From the NCBI RefSeq assembly GCF_007858255.1, contig NZ_VFEU01000013.1, forward strand, positions 61,709-125,708: DNA of 64,000 nucleotides. The letters are read 5' to 3'. Made by a program: the position numbers and the translations under genes. The notes under the pieces were generated by a model. That model saw only the letters and a list, made by a program, of their open reading frames with translations, had not been told where the DNA came from and did no database searches. Numbering within the stretch: position 1 is the stretch's first letter; each line of letters opens with the position of its first letter. The stretch is from Pseudomonas rhodesiae (GTDB lineage Bacteria; Pseudomonadota; Gammaproteobacteria; Pseudomonadales; Pseudomonadaceae). This document shows, one piece after another, positions 1 to 8,147 of the stretch.

Positions 1-1
1 G

Positions 2-550
2 CCGACGGACCGACTGATGGCTACCTCAGCGCCGCTGCTGGAAGTAGTGCGGGCTTCGGGCCTGAACATTCCACCCCAGTTATTCGCCTTTATTGCCTTG
101 GTGGCGGTGGCCAACGGCGCACTGCTGACGATGATCATGGCCAGCCGCCTGGCGTACGGCATGGCTCGCATGGGGTTGTTGCCGGCGCCATTGTCGCGGG
201 TTCTGCCCAAACGCCGTACGCCGCTGGTGGCGATCGTGGCCACCAGCGGCGTGGCCATGGCGCTGACCGCAACCGGCACGCTTGCGGCCCTGGCCGAAAC
301 GGTGGTGCTGCTGCTGTTGTTTGTGTTCCTCAGCACTAATCTGGCTGTGCTGGTGCTACGTCGGGACCGCGTCGACAAGGACCACTTCCGCGTGCCGACC
401 TGGGTGCCGATATTGGCGATAACCTCGTGCCTGGTTCTGCTCAGCCAGCAAAGCCTCGATACGTGGCTGCGCGGCGGTGCGCTGATGCTGCTGGGGGTTG
501 TGCTATATGGCTGCAATCGCCTGGCCACACCCATTGCAGAACCGAGCTAA
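2..550 (+). CDS. APC-family amino acid permease, C-terminal part (cut by window start)
   Basis: The frame is open from the first bases of the window, so this is the 3' part of a longer gene. The visible ~180 residues are very hydrophobic and hold about four to five membrane segments: one following the sequence NIPPQLFAF, one around GVAMALTATGTLAAL, one around VVLLLLFVFLSTNLAVL, and two near the C-terminus. The stretch MIMASRLAYGMARMGLLP, followed by a basic loop and PLVAI, is typical of the middle-to-late part of APC-superfamily amino acid/polyamine permeases, where a conserved Y-G-M-A-R segment precedes a cytoplasmic loop. The substrate cannot be read from this part. It ends 8 bp before the convergent gene on the minus strand. 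The family call is fairly secure; anything about the N-terminus is unseen. Confidence 0.8.
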   Translation, partial: PTDRLMATSAPLLEVVRASGLNIPPQLFAFIALVAVANGALLTMIMASRLAYGMARMGLLPAPLSRVLPKRRTPLVAIVATSGVAMALTATGTLAALAETVVLLLLFVFLSTNLAVLVLRRDRVDKDHFRVPTWVPILAITSCLVLLSQQSLDTWLRGGALMLLGVVLYGCNRLATPIAEPS

Positions 551-557
551 TAGGGCG

Positions 558-890
558 CTAAGCTGACGTCTCGGCCAACGCCGCATGCCATTGGGCATAG
601 GGCGTATCGCTTACCTTCTTCTGGTTGAGATCCGCAGCACCGTCATCCCACCACACCGGGCCACGCTCACCCAGGCCCACCTTGGCTTTCTGCACTTGTG
701 TGCGAGCAGCCTGCAACTGGCGCGGATCACCGGACGCCTTGGCGGCTTTGACCGCACGGCGCGCGGTCATCAGTTGATTGACCAGGCCCTGCCGAGTGTC
801 TTCGGGCAGCGAGGGGTTGCTGCACCGCCACAGGGTACCTCTTACGACGAAATAGCGGCCATCGGGGGTAGTTGGGTACATCACCGGCAT
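558..890 (-). CDS. Conserved hypothetical protein (about 110 aa)
   Basis: Small soluble protein with an N-terminal PTTPDGRYFVVRGTLWRCSNPSLP segment-type motif, then a basic, Ala-rich helical part (ARRAVKAAKASG) and a C-terminal ERGPVWWDDG motif. I do not recognise a function. The frame is open further upstream, but that part overlaps the 3' end of exonuclease III. I place the start in the gap: an AGGAG at 894-898 (minus strand) precedes ATG codons at 890 (spacing 2) and 881 (spacing 11), so either could be used. It lies 13 bp behind xth on the same strand and may be co-transcribed with it. Confidence 0.65.
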   Translation of the reverse strand: MPVMYPTTPDGRYFVVRGTLWRCSNPSLPEDTRQGLVNQLMTARRAVKAAKASGDPRQLQAARTQVQKAKVGLGERGPVWWDDGAADLNQKKVSDTPYAQWHAALAETSA

Positions 891-903
891 TGCTCCTAGA
901 GGT

Positions 904-1713
904 TCAAGTACGCTGGATACGCTTGCGCGGTTTGGCACTGATTTGAACCCAGACCGGTGCATGGTCGCTGGCATGTTCTTCGTTGCGCACCCATGCATCG
1001 ACGCCGGCGTTTTCAAGGCGTGGGGCCAACACCGGGTTCAGCAATAGATGATCGATACGCAAACCAGAATTTTTCTGCCAATGCTGACGGAAATAATCCC
1101 AGAACGTGTATACGCGCTCGTCTGGATACAGGTGCCGAAGCGAGTCGACCCAGCCTTGGTCCAGAAGCTTTTGGTAGCACGCGCGGCTCTCGGGCTGGAG
1201 GAGGGCATCCTTGAGCCACGAGCGGGTGTTGTAGATATCCAGATCGGTAGGCACCACGTTGTAATCTCCAGCCAGCACCACCGGGTGTTCACTGCTGTGT
1301 AAGGTTTGAGCGTGTTGAATCAACTGTTCGAACCATTGCAGTTTGTAATCGAACTTCGGCCCAGGCTGAGGGTTGCCGTTGGGCAGGTACAGGCAGCCGA
1401 CGATTACCCCCAGCACCGCCGCTTCCAGATAGCGGGCCTGGGGATCATGTTCGGCCCCCGGTAACCCTCGATGGATCAACAGCGGCTCGGCATCGCGCGC
1501 CAGAATGGCGACTCCGTTCCACGCCGCCTGGCCATGGTGTACAGAGCCGTAACCTGCTTGCTCCAGCGCCTTGGCGGGGAAGGCGTTGTCCTGCGCTTTC
1601 AGCTCCTGCAGGCAGACAATGTCGGGCCGCTCTCGCTCCAGCCACTGCAACAGGTTCGGCAGGCGTGCGCCTATGCCATTGACATTGAACGTGGCGATCT
1701 TGAGGGATTGCAT
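904..1713 (-). CDS. xth: Exodeoxyribonuclease III (AP endonuclease family)
   Basis: A 269-residue exonuclease III of the EEP (endonuclease/exonuclease/phosphatase) fold. It nicks DNA 5' to abasic sites and degrades duplex DNA 3' to 5' in base excision repair. Visible family motifs in order: the N-terminal strand KIATFNVNGIGAR, the metal-binding glutamate in LQELKAQD, the catalytic GDYNVVP (Asp and Asn), and SDHAPV near the C-terminus with the catalytic histidine. Length is normal for the family. The start at 1713 is preferred over an upstream one because GAGGAG sits 7 nt before it. Pseudomonads usually have a second Xth/ExoA paralogue, so the exact gene name is less sure than the family. Confidence 0.9.
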   Translation of the reverse strand: MQSLKIATFNVNGIGARLPNLLQWLERERPDIVCLQELKAQDNAFPAKALEQAGYGSVHHGQAAWNGVAILARDAEPLLIHRGLPGAEHDPQARYLEAAVLGVIVGCLYLPNGNPQPGPKFDYKLQWFEQLIQHAQTLHSSEHPVVLAGDYNVVPTDLDIYNTRSWLKDALLQPESRACYQKLLDQGWVDSLRHLYPDERVYTFWDYFRQHWQKNSGLRIDHLLLNPVLAPRLENAGVDAWVRNEEHASDHAPVWVQISAKPRKRIQRT

Positions 1714-1737
1714 AGCTTGGCTCCTCAATCGATGAAT

Positions 1738-2502
1738 TCAGTGCCGATGGGGTGTTTGGGTTGGATCAGCTATCTGAAATACCTGGCCCCGGCGCCACGC
1801 ATCCGCCCCTGGCGCCACGGCGGGAGCCGGTATATCCGCGCGGTCTTTGCGCTTCTGTGCGCTGTCAATGCCGAACCGTTGATCGCGCTCGGCGACTTTT
1901 TGCGGGTCGGCCTGGCCGTCGGCGGTGAAGCCCATCATCAGTTGGGGCACGCCCAAGGGCAGGTCCTTATGCAGGTCGGTGTGCCATGTGTGCCAGGTCT
2001 TGCCGTAGGTGTGCACGAGCTTTTCCATCAGCGCATGCTCGGCCACCTCAGGGATACCGGGCGCCACGAGTTGGCCGGATTTCACCTCGTGCACATGGCT
2101 GTGCCACAGCGCCTGCTCGGCCTTGGGCAGGCCGGTGAACAAGCGCTCGCTGATGATGTATTCCACACCCATTAACTTGGCGTCCTTGCGATTGCCATCG
2201 TAGATCACGCACTGGATCACTTCGTCGTTGAGGATCGCGCAATAGTGATGGGCCTCCATTTGCGCTTTCATATCGCCGTTGTAGAAATGGAAACCGTCGA
2301 GGTAAGCGTTCAAGGCATCAATCGGAGGGCGCGATTGCAATAGCGCTGCGCCGGCGTCCAGGGTGCGTGTGGTCGGCGAGGGGGCATCGCCGGGTGCGAC
2401 CACATTGGAGGCTGTATTGTCAGCCGCGCAAGCGCCGAGCAGCAGCGCCGCTGCGCTTGCACAAGCCGTTTTGAGTACGAGGAATGTACGTGTTGCAGCC
2501 AT
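1738..2502 (-). CDS. OBAP-family (DUF1264) lipoprotein
   Basis: A 254-residue protein with a lipoprotein signal peptide: basic start, hydrophobic stretch and the lipobox LLGAC near residue 24. The mature part has the features of the oil-body-associated protein family (DUF1264): DGFHFYNGDM, the HHYCAILNDEVIQCVIYDG segment, EYIISERLFTGLP, and the histidine-rich LWHSHVHEVKSGQL and TWHTWHTD. Plant members associate with lipid bodies; the role of bacterial members is unknown. It probably sits in the outer membrane or periplasm. An AAGGG at 8 nt supports the start. The 25 bp to xth downstream could allow read-through, but the functions are not obviously linked. Confidence 0.8.
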   Translation of the reverse strand: MAATRTFLVLKTACASAAALLLGACAADNTASNVVAPGDAPSPTTRTLDAGAALLQSRPPIDALNAYLDGFHFYNGDMKAQMEAHHYCAILNDEVIQCVIYDGNRKDAKLMGVEYIISERLFTGLPKAEQALWHSHVHEVKSGQLVAPGIPEVAEHALMEKLVHTYGKTWHTWHTDLHKDLPLGVPQLMMGFTADGQADPQKVAERDQRFGIDSAQKRKDRADIPAPAVAPGADAWRRGQVFQIADPTQTPHRH

Positions 2503-2760
2503 GGTTGAATCCCTTCCGCTGAGTCGAATGCTTCCCTATGGATAACCGTCGTGTCGAGAAAGTTTGTTATTTGTGCACTAAACACCGACGACAGGCACAA
2601 CTCCACGCTGTTTTTTAAGTGCATGGAAACATCAACCGCTTATCAGGCTTGGATCAAATTTTTTGAACATACGTTGAGTGCCCATGGACAGACTACACAT
2701 GGGCCGTTGCAGATAAAGCGCTTGTCCATGACTTATTCCTCTACTGCCGGGTAAACCATC

Positions 2761-2910
2761 ATGAAAAAGCTATATGTGTGCCTGAGTGTGTGCAGTCTGT
2801 TCCTCCTGCAGGGTTGCTTCGATAACTCGGACAATGCCACCAAAGGTAATAGCAGCTCGACCAAGTCCTCCGTGCAAATGCAAGAAGGCAACGCGGATCA
2901 GCATAAGTAA
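2761..2910 (+). CDS. Small lipoprotein, 49 aa
   Basis: Short reading frame starting ATG AAA AAG and ending TAA. The product begins MKKLYVCLSVCSLFLLQGCF: two lysines, a hydrophobic core and a lipobox LLQGC with the acylated Cys at residue 19. The remaining 30 residues are polar, Ser/Asn/Thr-rich and end in NADQHK, as in small outer-membrane lipoproteins of unknown function. A clear Shine-Dalgarno is not visible, which lowers confidence, but the signal peptide is textbook. It stands alone, 258 bp downstream of the divergent OBAP lipoprotein gene and convergent with the DUF1850 gene. Lysis/entericidin-like peptides have this size and form, but I see no other motif that would support that. Confidence 0.6.
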   Translation: MKKLYVCLSVCSLFLLQGCFDNSDNATKGNSSSTKSSVQMQEGNADQHK

Positions 2911-2949
2911 TAGCAAGGGACATCTGGGGACTGAGTGATCATCCGCCCG

Positions 2950-3336
2950 TCAGCCGGTGTTGCACGGCCATAGTTGAATGAAGGGATGGCGCGTGGTTGG
3001 CGCGCCCACCCAATGGCTCAGAGCGTGACACTGGCCATCGACACACAGCTGGTAATCGCCAGCCTCCGGTGTTCGCCCCAGCCGCAAGGGTTGCAAAGGC
3101 GGCAATGGGTGCCGGTAGTGCCAGCTGCCATTTTCCAGTCGTGCGTCGTCTGGAACCTCCATCCCCGCACCGTTACCGCGTACCCGCGCCTCTTCCAGGA
3201 CTAGCCCTTGCTCGGTCACGCGGTAGTCTTCCTCCCAGCGGATCTTTTCAATGGTGTGATCCCAGGCCAGCGTGAAGTGTGAAACCGACAGCTGGGCCCA
3301 CACCACGCTGGTCAGGCCCAGGCATACGCCGATCAT
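2950..3336 (-). CDS. DUF1850 protein, TRAP-transporter associated
   Basis: A 128-residue protein with an N-terminal hydrophobic segment (GVCLGLTSVVWAQ) that is a signal peptide or anchor, then the DUF1850 body: FTLAWDHTIEKIRWEEDYRV, a G-x-G-x-GMEVP segment and WHYRHPLPPL. In many bacteria DUF1850 proteins are encoded beside TAXI-type TRAP permeases, and here the start codon overlaps the permease stop codon by 4 nt (ATGA). That is direct evidence for translational coupling. Its function is unknown; a periplasmic accessory role in the transporter is an inference from context. Confidence 0.8.
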   Translation of the reverse strand: MIGVCLGLTSVVWAQLSVSHFTLAWDHTIEKIRWEEDYRVTEQGLVLEEARVRGNGAGMEVPDDARLENGSWHYRHPLPPLQPLRLGRTPEAGDYQLCVDGQCHALSHWVGAPTTRHPFIQLWPCNTG

Positions 3337-5360
3337 GGTAGGGCGAGCTCTGCACGTCGGGACCGCCAGACATGCTGGAGTATCACCACTATCCCCAGCG
3401 CGAAGCCCAATTCATCGGTCAGCGGCAACGCCACCACCAGCAAGGCTCCAGCCGCCACACTCAGCAGTCGTTCCCACAGGGGCATCTTGCGCAGCAAATA
3501 ACCGGTGGATGCCATGCCCCAGAGCCCGACTGCAAACAGGGTCTTGATCAGCATGTACGCAGTCATCCACAAATTATCGCCTTGCAACATCAACGCCGGG
3601 TTGTAGACCGCCATAAAGGGTATGACAAACCCCGCCAGGGCAATTCGCACCGCCCAGAGGCTGATCTTGAACCCAGTCTCTTTAGCGATCGGGGCCGCGG
3701 CAAAGCAGGCGAGGGCGACGGGGGGCGTCAGGTCGGCGAGGATGCCGAAATAAAACACAAACATGTGCGACACAATCAACGGTACGCCCAATTCTAAAAG
3801 GGCGGGGGCTGCAATCGAGCTGGTGATGATGTAGTTGGGTATGGTCGGAATACCCATGCCCAACACCAGGCAGGTGATCATCGTCAGGATCAGCGAAAGC
3901 AGTAGATTGTCTCGCCCGATCGCCAGGATATAGCCCGCAAACGTCGAGGCGACGCCCGTCAGTGAAACCACGCCGATAATGATCCCCACCAGGGCGCACG
4001 CGATGCCAACCGGTACAGCATGGCGTGCGCCTTCTACCAGGGCGTGCAGGCAGATGGTCAAGGTTTCGTGCCCGCCCTTGATGAGCCCGCAGCCCACCAC
4101 CAGCACTGCAATCACGGCAAAGATCACACCGATGCCCAGTTGGAAAAAACCGGTGCAGAGGATGCCCAGCGCAATCCAGAACGCGCAGCGCAAGCCAAAG
4201 CTTTGTACTTTTAGAATAATTGCCGAGCCGAGAATCACGATGGCCGTGAGTGCCAGTCCGACCATGCCGGAAAACAACGGCGTACGCCCGGAAAACAATA
4301 AGTAGACCAATACCAGCAGGGGTATCAGCAGATACCAGTTCTCCGTCACTGCGCCCAGCGCACTGGGGCATTGATCCTTGGGCAGGCCCTGGAGATTGGA
4401 GCGCTTGGCTTCCAGGTGAACCATCCAGAAGATCGAAGCAAAGTACAAAATCGCGGGGATCAACGCTCCCTTGGCGATCTCCACGAACGGGACGTTGATG
4501 GTTTCGGCCATGATGAACGCGACGGCACCCATGACCGGCGGCATCAGTTGACTGCCCATGCTGGCGGTCGCTTCCACCCCGCCGGCAAAAGCTGCCCGGT
4601 AGCCGAAGCGCTTCATCAGAGGGATGGTGAATTGTCCAGTAGTCACCACGTTGGCGATGCCCGAGCCGGTTATCGTGCCCATCAGCGCCGATGAGGCCAC
4701 GGCGACTTTGGCCGGCCCACCCAGTTTGTGGCCGAACAGGCCCATGGCAAAGTCGGTGAACAACTTGATCATGCCGGCCTGTTCAAGGAATGCGCCGAAC
4801 AGGATAAACAGGAAGATATAGGTCGCCGAAACATAGGTGGGCGTGCCGTACAGCCCTTCGGTGCCAAAAGACAGCTGGTTGATGATTTGATCGAAACCAT
4901 AACCTCGATGGGCCAGCTCCCTCGGTAGATGCTCGCCAAACAGGCCATAAGCCAGGAACAACCCGCAGATGATTGGCAGGGCAATGCCCATCACCCGTCG
5001 AGCGGCTTCGAACACCAGCAGCACCAGCACAATGCCGATCACCGTATCTGCGGTGGTCAGGTCCCCTGAGCGCTGGATCAGATCAGCCTCGTACCGCCAT
5101 TGATAAAACGCGGTGGCAATGGCTGCGAGGCTGAGAATCCAGGCCAACGGTTGCCAGGGGCGCCGGTTGCCATAGGCCGGATAGCTCAGGTAGACCATCC
5201 ACAATAAGAAACCGACGTGTATCGCGCGCAGTACCTGGCTTGAAAAGGGCGAAAAGGCTGCCGTGACGATCTGAAAGATCGAAAATAACAACGCGACGTA
5301 AAACAGCGTTTTTGGCCAGTCTCGCGGGATCGCAGAGATGCCGTGATGTTCTTCACTCAT
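3333..5360 (-). CDS. TRAP transporter permease, fused 4TM/12TM (TAXI type)
   Basis: A 675-residue integral membrane protein that joins the small (DctQ-like) and large (DctM-like) TRAP subunits in one chain, the usual arrangement for TAXI systems. The N-terminal ~130 residues carry the four-helix part; the DctM part follows with GTITGSGIANVVTTGQFTIPLMKRFGY-type and GMGIPTIPNYIITSS-type signatures. Driven by an ion gradient, it would take up an organic acid (C4-dicarboxylate or 2-oxoglutarate-like) delivered by the binding protein encoded just upstream. Gene order on the minus strand is binding protein, permease, DUF1850. The substrate is not determinable from sequence. Confidence 0.92.
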   Translation of the reverse strand: MSEEHHGISAIPRDWPKTLFYVALLFSIFQIVTAAFSPFSSQVLRAIHVGFLLWMVYLSYPAYGNRRPWQPLAWILSLAAIATAFYQWRYEADLIQRSGDLTTADTVIGIVLVLLVFEAARRVMGIALPIICGLFLAYGLFGEHLPRELAHRGYGFDQIINQLSFGTEGLYGTPTYVSATYIFLFILFGAFLEQAGMIKLFTDFAMGLFGHKLGGPAKVAVASSALMGTITGSGIANVVTTGQFTIPLMKRFGYRAAFAGGVEATASMGSQLMPPVMGAVAFIMAETINVPFVEIAKGALIPAILYFASIFWMVHLEAKRSNLQGLPKDQCPSALGAVTENWYLLIPLLVLVYLLFSGRTPLFSGMVGLALTAIVILGSAIILKVQSFGLRCAFWIALGILCTGFFQLGIGVIFAVIAVLVVGCGLIKGGHETLTICLHALVEGARHAVPVGIACALVGIIIGVVSLTGVASTFAGYILAIGRDNLLLSLILTMITCLVLGMGIPTIPNYIITSSIAAPALLELGVPLIVSHMFVFYFGILADLTPPVALACFAAAPIAKETGFKISLWAVRIALAGFVIPFMAVYNPALMLQGDNLWMTAYMLIKTLFAVGLWGMASTGYLLRKMPLWERLLSVAAGALLVVALPLTDELGFALGIVVILQHVWRSRRAELALP

Positions 5361-5400
5361 TACCTGCCTGCCTCACTGCATGGAAAAAGGGCGGAACGTT

Positions 5401-5421
5401 GGCGCAGCGATGCGCTGCGCC
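5401..5421 (-). other. Perfect intercistronic hairpin between TAXI binding protein and permease
   Basis: Inverted repeat GGCGCAGCG-ATG-CGCTGCGCC: nine perfect G/C-rich base pairs with a 3-nt loop, in the 76-bp gap between the two TRAP genes. It has no T-run on either side, so it is not a full intrinsic terminator. A stable structure in this position commonly stabilises the upstream mRNA or reduces read-through, giving more binding protein than permease; that role is inferred. Confidence 0.55.
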
Positions 5422-5436
5422 GAGCATCGCTCGTGG

Positions 5437-6390
5437 CTAGAGCGCGCCTTTTTCGGTGTAGTAGCGTTCGGCGCCCGGATGCAGCGCAATCGGCAGGTTC
5501 TTGGTGGCGTTTTCCAGGGTGATGTCCTTGGCTGCCGAATGAGCGTTGCCCAGACGCGAGAGGTTTTCGAACAACAACTTTGTCATCTGGTACGCCAACT
5601 CATCGGGCACGTCCGAGCGGGTCACCAGAATGTTGGTGATGGCAACCGTCGGCACTGGGTCAGGTTGGCCGTCATAGGTGTCGGCTGGAATCATCGCGCT
5701 GTGATAGGCCGCGTTGCCGATGTTCGCCACCACGTCCGCAGGGATGGCCACATAGTTCAGCGGCATCACCGATGACAAGTCACGGATGGCAGCCATACCC
5801 AGCCCGGAGGACTGTAGCGTGGCATCCAACTGCCGGTTCTTGATGAGCTCCACCGACTCGGCAAACGGCAGGTATTGCACCTTGCCCATATCTGCATAGG
5901 TCAGGCCCGCCGCCTTGAAAATCGCCCGTGCGTTCAACTCGGTCCCCGATTTCGGCGCGCCGACCGAGATGGTCTTGCCTTTAAGGTCCGCCAGTGTCTT
6001 GATCCCCGACTCTTTGCTGGCCACGATTTGAATGTAGTTGGGGTACGCGCCGGCAATAGCGCGCAACTTGGTCAGTGGTTTACTGAAGCCCGCTTCCTCG
6101 ACGCCGTTCTTCGCATCCGCCACCGAGTCGCCCAACGCCAGCGCCAACTCGCCTCGACCCGATTGCAGCAGGTTCAGGTTCTCCACGGAGGCCTTGGTGG
6201 CCTGAACCGAAGTCTTCACGCCGGGGATGCCTTCGTTGTAGATCTGTGAGAGGCCGACCCCGATGGGGTAATACACCCCGCTGGTGCCGCCGGTCAGAAC
6301 GTTGATGAATACAGGGGCTGCCTGTGTCGTGGTGGTCAGTGCCAGGGCTGCAGCAGTTGCCAACAGAATGAAGCGGTTCTTTACCAGCAT
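5437..6390 (-). CDS. TAXI-family TRAP transporter substrate-binding protein
   Basis: A 317-residue periplasmic binding protein. A cleavable signal peptide is visible (KNRFILLATAAALALT, then AQAAP-like cleavage near residue 25). The mature N-terminus FINVLTGGTSGVYYPIGVGLS is the hallmark of TAXI (TRAP-associated extracytoplasmic immunogenic) proteins, as are the GRGELALALGDSV segment and LADLKGKTISVGAPKSGTELNAR. It binds the ligand and delivers it to the fused permease encoded next. GGAGAG 7 nt before the ATG supports the start. The A/C-rich leader upstream of the start (AATAAAAACAAAACAAG) looks like a possible Hfq/Crc target, a common control on uptake genes in pseudomonads. Confidence 0.92.
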   Translation of the reverse strand: MLVKNRFILLATAAALALTTTTQAAPVFINVLTGGTSGVYYPIGVGLSQIYNEGIPGVKTSVQATKASVENLNLLQSGRGELALALGDSVADAKNGVEEAGFSKPLTKLRAIAGAYPNYIQIVASKESGIKTLADLKGKTISVGAPKSGTELNARAIFKAAGLTYADMGKVQYLPFAESVELIKNRQLDATLQSSGLGMAAIRDLSSVMPLNYVAIPADVVANIGNAAYHSAMIPADTYDGQPDPVPTVAITNILVTRSDVPDELAYQMTKLLFENLSRLGNAHSAAKDITLENATKNLPIALHPGAERYYTEKGAL

Positions 6391-6430
6391 GGGAATCTCT
6401 CCGGCTTGTTTTGTTTTTATTCAGAGCGAC

Positions 6431-6444
6431 TCAACTGTAGTTGA
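6431..6444. promoter_or_regulatory. 14-bp palindrome upstream of TAXI operon (operator candidate)
   Basis: TCAACTGTAGTTGA is a perfect inverted repeat (TCAACT/AGTTGA with a 2-nt centre), 41 bp upstream of the TAXI start codon and in the gap shared with the divergent ClC gene. No regulator gene is adjacent. Position and symmetry suggest a regulator site; nothing identifies which. Confidence 0.35.
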
Positions 6445-6619
6445 TTGATCACGGCAATGGCGACGGACGGTCATACTCTGTATCAGAATGACTGGCTGAG
6501 GCTGTCGAGGAGCGGTCAGGCGGGGGCCATGGTTAGCTGACTGCCGGTTGGACCTGACGGTTTAACCCGTTATTCTCGTTATTACATTTTATTGAGTCTC
6601 ACAACGGGAATCCGCTCGG

Positions 6620-7942
6620 GTGATCAAACCGATATTGCTGATACGTCGCCGCTTTGCCTCTATCCGGTGGCGCACTCGAGTGACGCTCTGGGCCGCTGCT
6701 ACCCTCGCCGGATTGCTGGTTGTGATGTTTGCCCGGCTGGCTGACCTGGCGCTGATGCAGTTCGCCCAACAGGCTGCCGAGCGGCCCTGGCTGCCGTTTA
6801 TCTATACGCCGCTGATCGGCATGTTTGTGGTGTGGATGACCTCGCGATTTTTTGCAGGGGCCCAAGGCAGCGGCATTCCCCAGGTGATCGCGGCCACGCG
6901 GTTGGCGCACCAAGGCAAACCCGTGGATAAGTTGGTGTCGTTGCGTTTGGCTTTCGCCAAGATTGGCCTTGGAACTCTGGCCCTGACGGGAGGCTTTTCA
7001 GCCGGCCGTGAAGGCCCCTCGGTGCAAGTCGCCGCCTCAATCATGCATTGCTTTCACCGCTATCTGCCCAATGCACGAATCATTCGCGCTGAAGACCTTA
7101 TCCTGGCGGGCGGCGCAGCGGGTATTGCCGCCGCCTTCAACACCCCCTTGGCGGGCGTGGCCTTTGCGGTGGAGGAACTGGGGCGCAAGTTGGAAACGCG
7201 CACCAGTGGGGTGTTGCTCAGCACTATTATTTTGTCGGGGATGGTCGCGATTGCCTTGCAGGGCAACTACAACTATTTCGGGCACTTCGACGTGCAAGAG
7301 GCCAATCTCGATATCGTTGTTCCGGTACTGGCGATAGGTATTGGCTGTGGCCTTATGGGCGGCTTGTTCAGTCGGATGCTCCTGTGGCCACAGCGTCATC
7401 GTCGTTTTGTCGTCTGGGAATGGCGCCGGCTGCATCCTGTCTGGTTCGCAGGGGGCTGCGGCTTGATCGTGGCGGTGCTTGGTTGGCTCAGTGGGGGGAT
7501 GTCCTATGGCAGCGGTTACGGGATCACCTCCCAAATCATCGTTTCCGATGTTGGTTTACCCTGGCACGCGCCTATTACGCGTTTTCTTGCGACCGTAGTG
7601 ACTTACTTTTCCGGCATCCCTGGCGGTATTTTTGCCCCCTCTTTGGCGGTAGGCGCCGCTGTCGGGGCCAATGTCGCCGACTACTTCGCCTTGGCGGCAC
7701 AGCCCATCATTGCATTGTGCATGGTGGGGTTTCTGGCAGCGGTCACGCAGTCGCCGATCACCTCTGCAATCATCGTCATGGAGATGATCGACAGCCATGG
7801 CATGGTCATCAGTCTGATGGCGGTCGCGCTGATTGCCAAAGCGGTCAGCGCCAGGATGGGGCCCGAACTGTATCAGCAACTGGCACGTGGCTTTTTGCAA
7901 TCGGAGAGCAGTGGCGCCGCTGCGCAAAAAGCCAGTTCGTAG
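6620..7942 (+). CDS. ClC-family chloride channel / H+-Cl- antiporter
   Basis: A 440-residue ClC membrane protein with the family's selectivity-filter motifs in order: GSGIPQV (residues 83-89), GREGPSVQ (129-136) with the gating glutamate at 131, and GIPGGIFAPSLAVGA (about 335-350). The FAVEELGR segment supplies the internal glutamate pair found in proton-coupled bacterial antiporters such as E. coli ClcA, so an antiporter is likelier than a passive channel. There is no C-terminal CBS domain, as in short bacterial forms. The start is a GTG with a weak ribosome site. It is divergent from the TRAP operon and convergent with the sugar porter gene, so it is probably monocistronic. Confidence 0.9.
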   Translation: MIKPILLIRRRFASIRWRTRVTLWAAATLAGLLVVMFARLADLALMQFAQQAAERPWLPFIYTPLIGMFVVWMTSRFFAGAQGSGIPQVIAATRLAHQGKPVDKLVSLRLAFAKIGLGTLALTGGFSAGREGPSVQVAASIMHCFHRYLPNARIIRAEDLILAGGAAGIAAAFNTPLAGVAFAVEELGRKLETRTSGVLLSTIILSGMVAIALQGNYNYFGHFDVQEANLDIVVPVLAIGIGCGLMGGLFSRMLLWPQRHRRFVVWEWRRLHPVWFAGGCGLIVAVLGWLSGGMSYGSGYGITSQIIVSDVGLPWHAPITRFLATVVTYFSGIPGGIFAPSLAVGAAVGANVADYFALAAQPIIALCMVGFLAAVTQSPITSAIIVMEMIDSHGMVISLMAVALIAKAVSARMGPELYQQLARGFLQSESSGAAAQKASS

Positions 7943-8147
7943 AGGGGCTCAGTACAGCAGCGGTCGCGCCGCTGCCTGAGTTTGTGCCGGTCCTCGTCCA
8001 GTCCAAGCGCAATGGTCGCGCGCTTGCGCAGCCATTCTGCGTGCTGGGTACGGGCAGCACTGAACATCGCCGGGTTTATCTGCGCCAGGCTTACAAGGGC
8101 CTTCATGAGGCGCAGATCGACTTCCAACAGGCCCGCGCCATCCCCGG

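Noticed and set aside
2551..2754. A 67-codon plus-strand frame upstream of the small lipoprotein.
   Set aside because: No ribosome site, no signal or motif, and a composition unlike neighbouring genes. It is probably the promoter region of the divergent lipoprotein genes.
7873..8127. Minus-strand 84-codon frame between ClC and the sugar porter, with a protein-like sequence (VDLRLMKALVSLAQINPAMF).
   Set aside because: It overlaps the 3' end of the ClC gene by 70 bp, has no clear ribosome site and matches no family I know. It could be a small gene; a homology search with conserved frame in other strains would decide.
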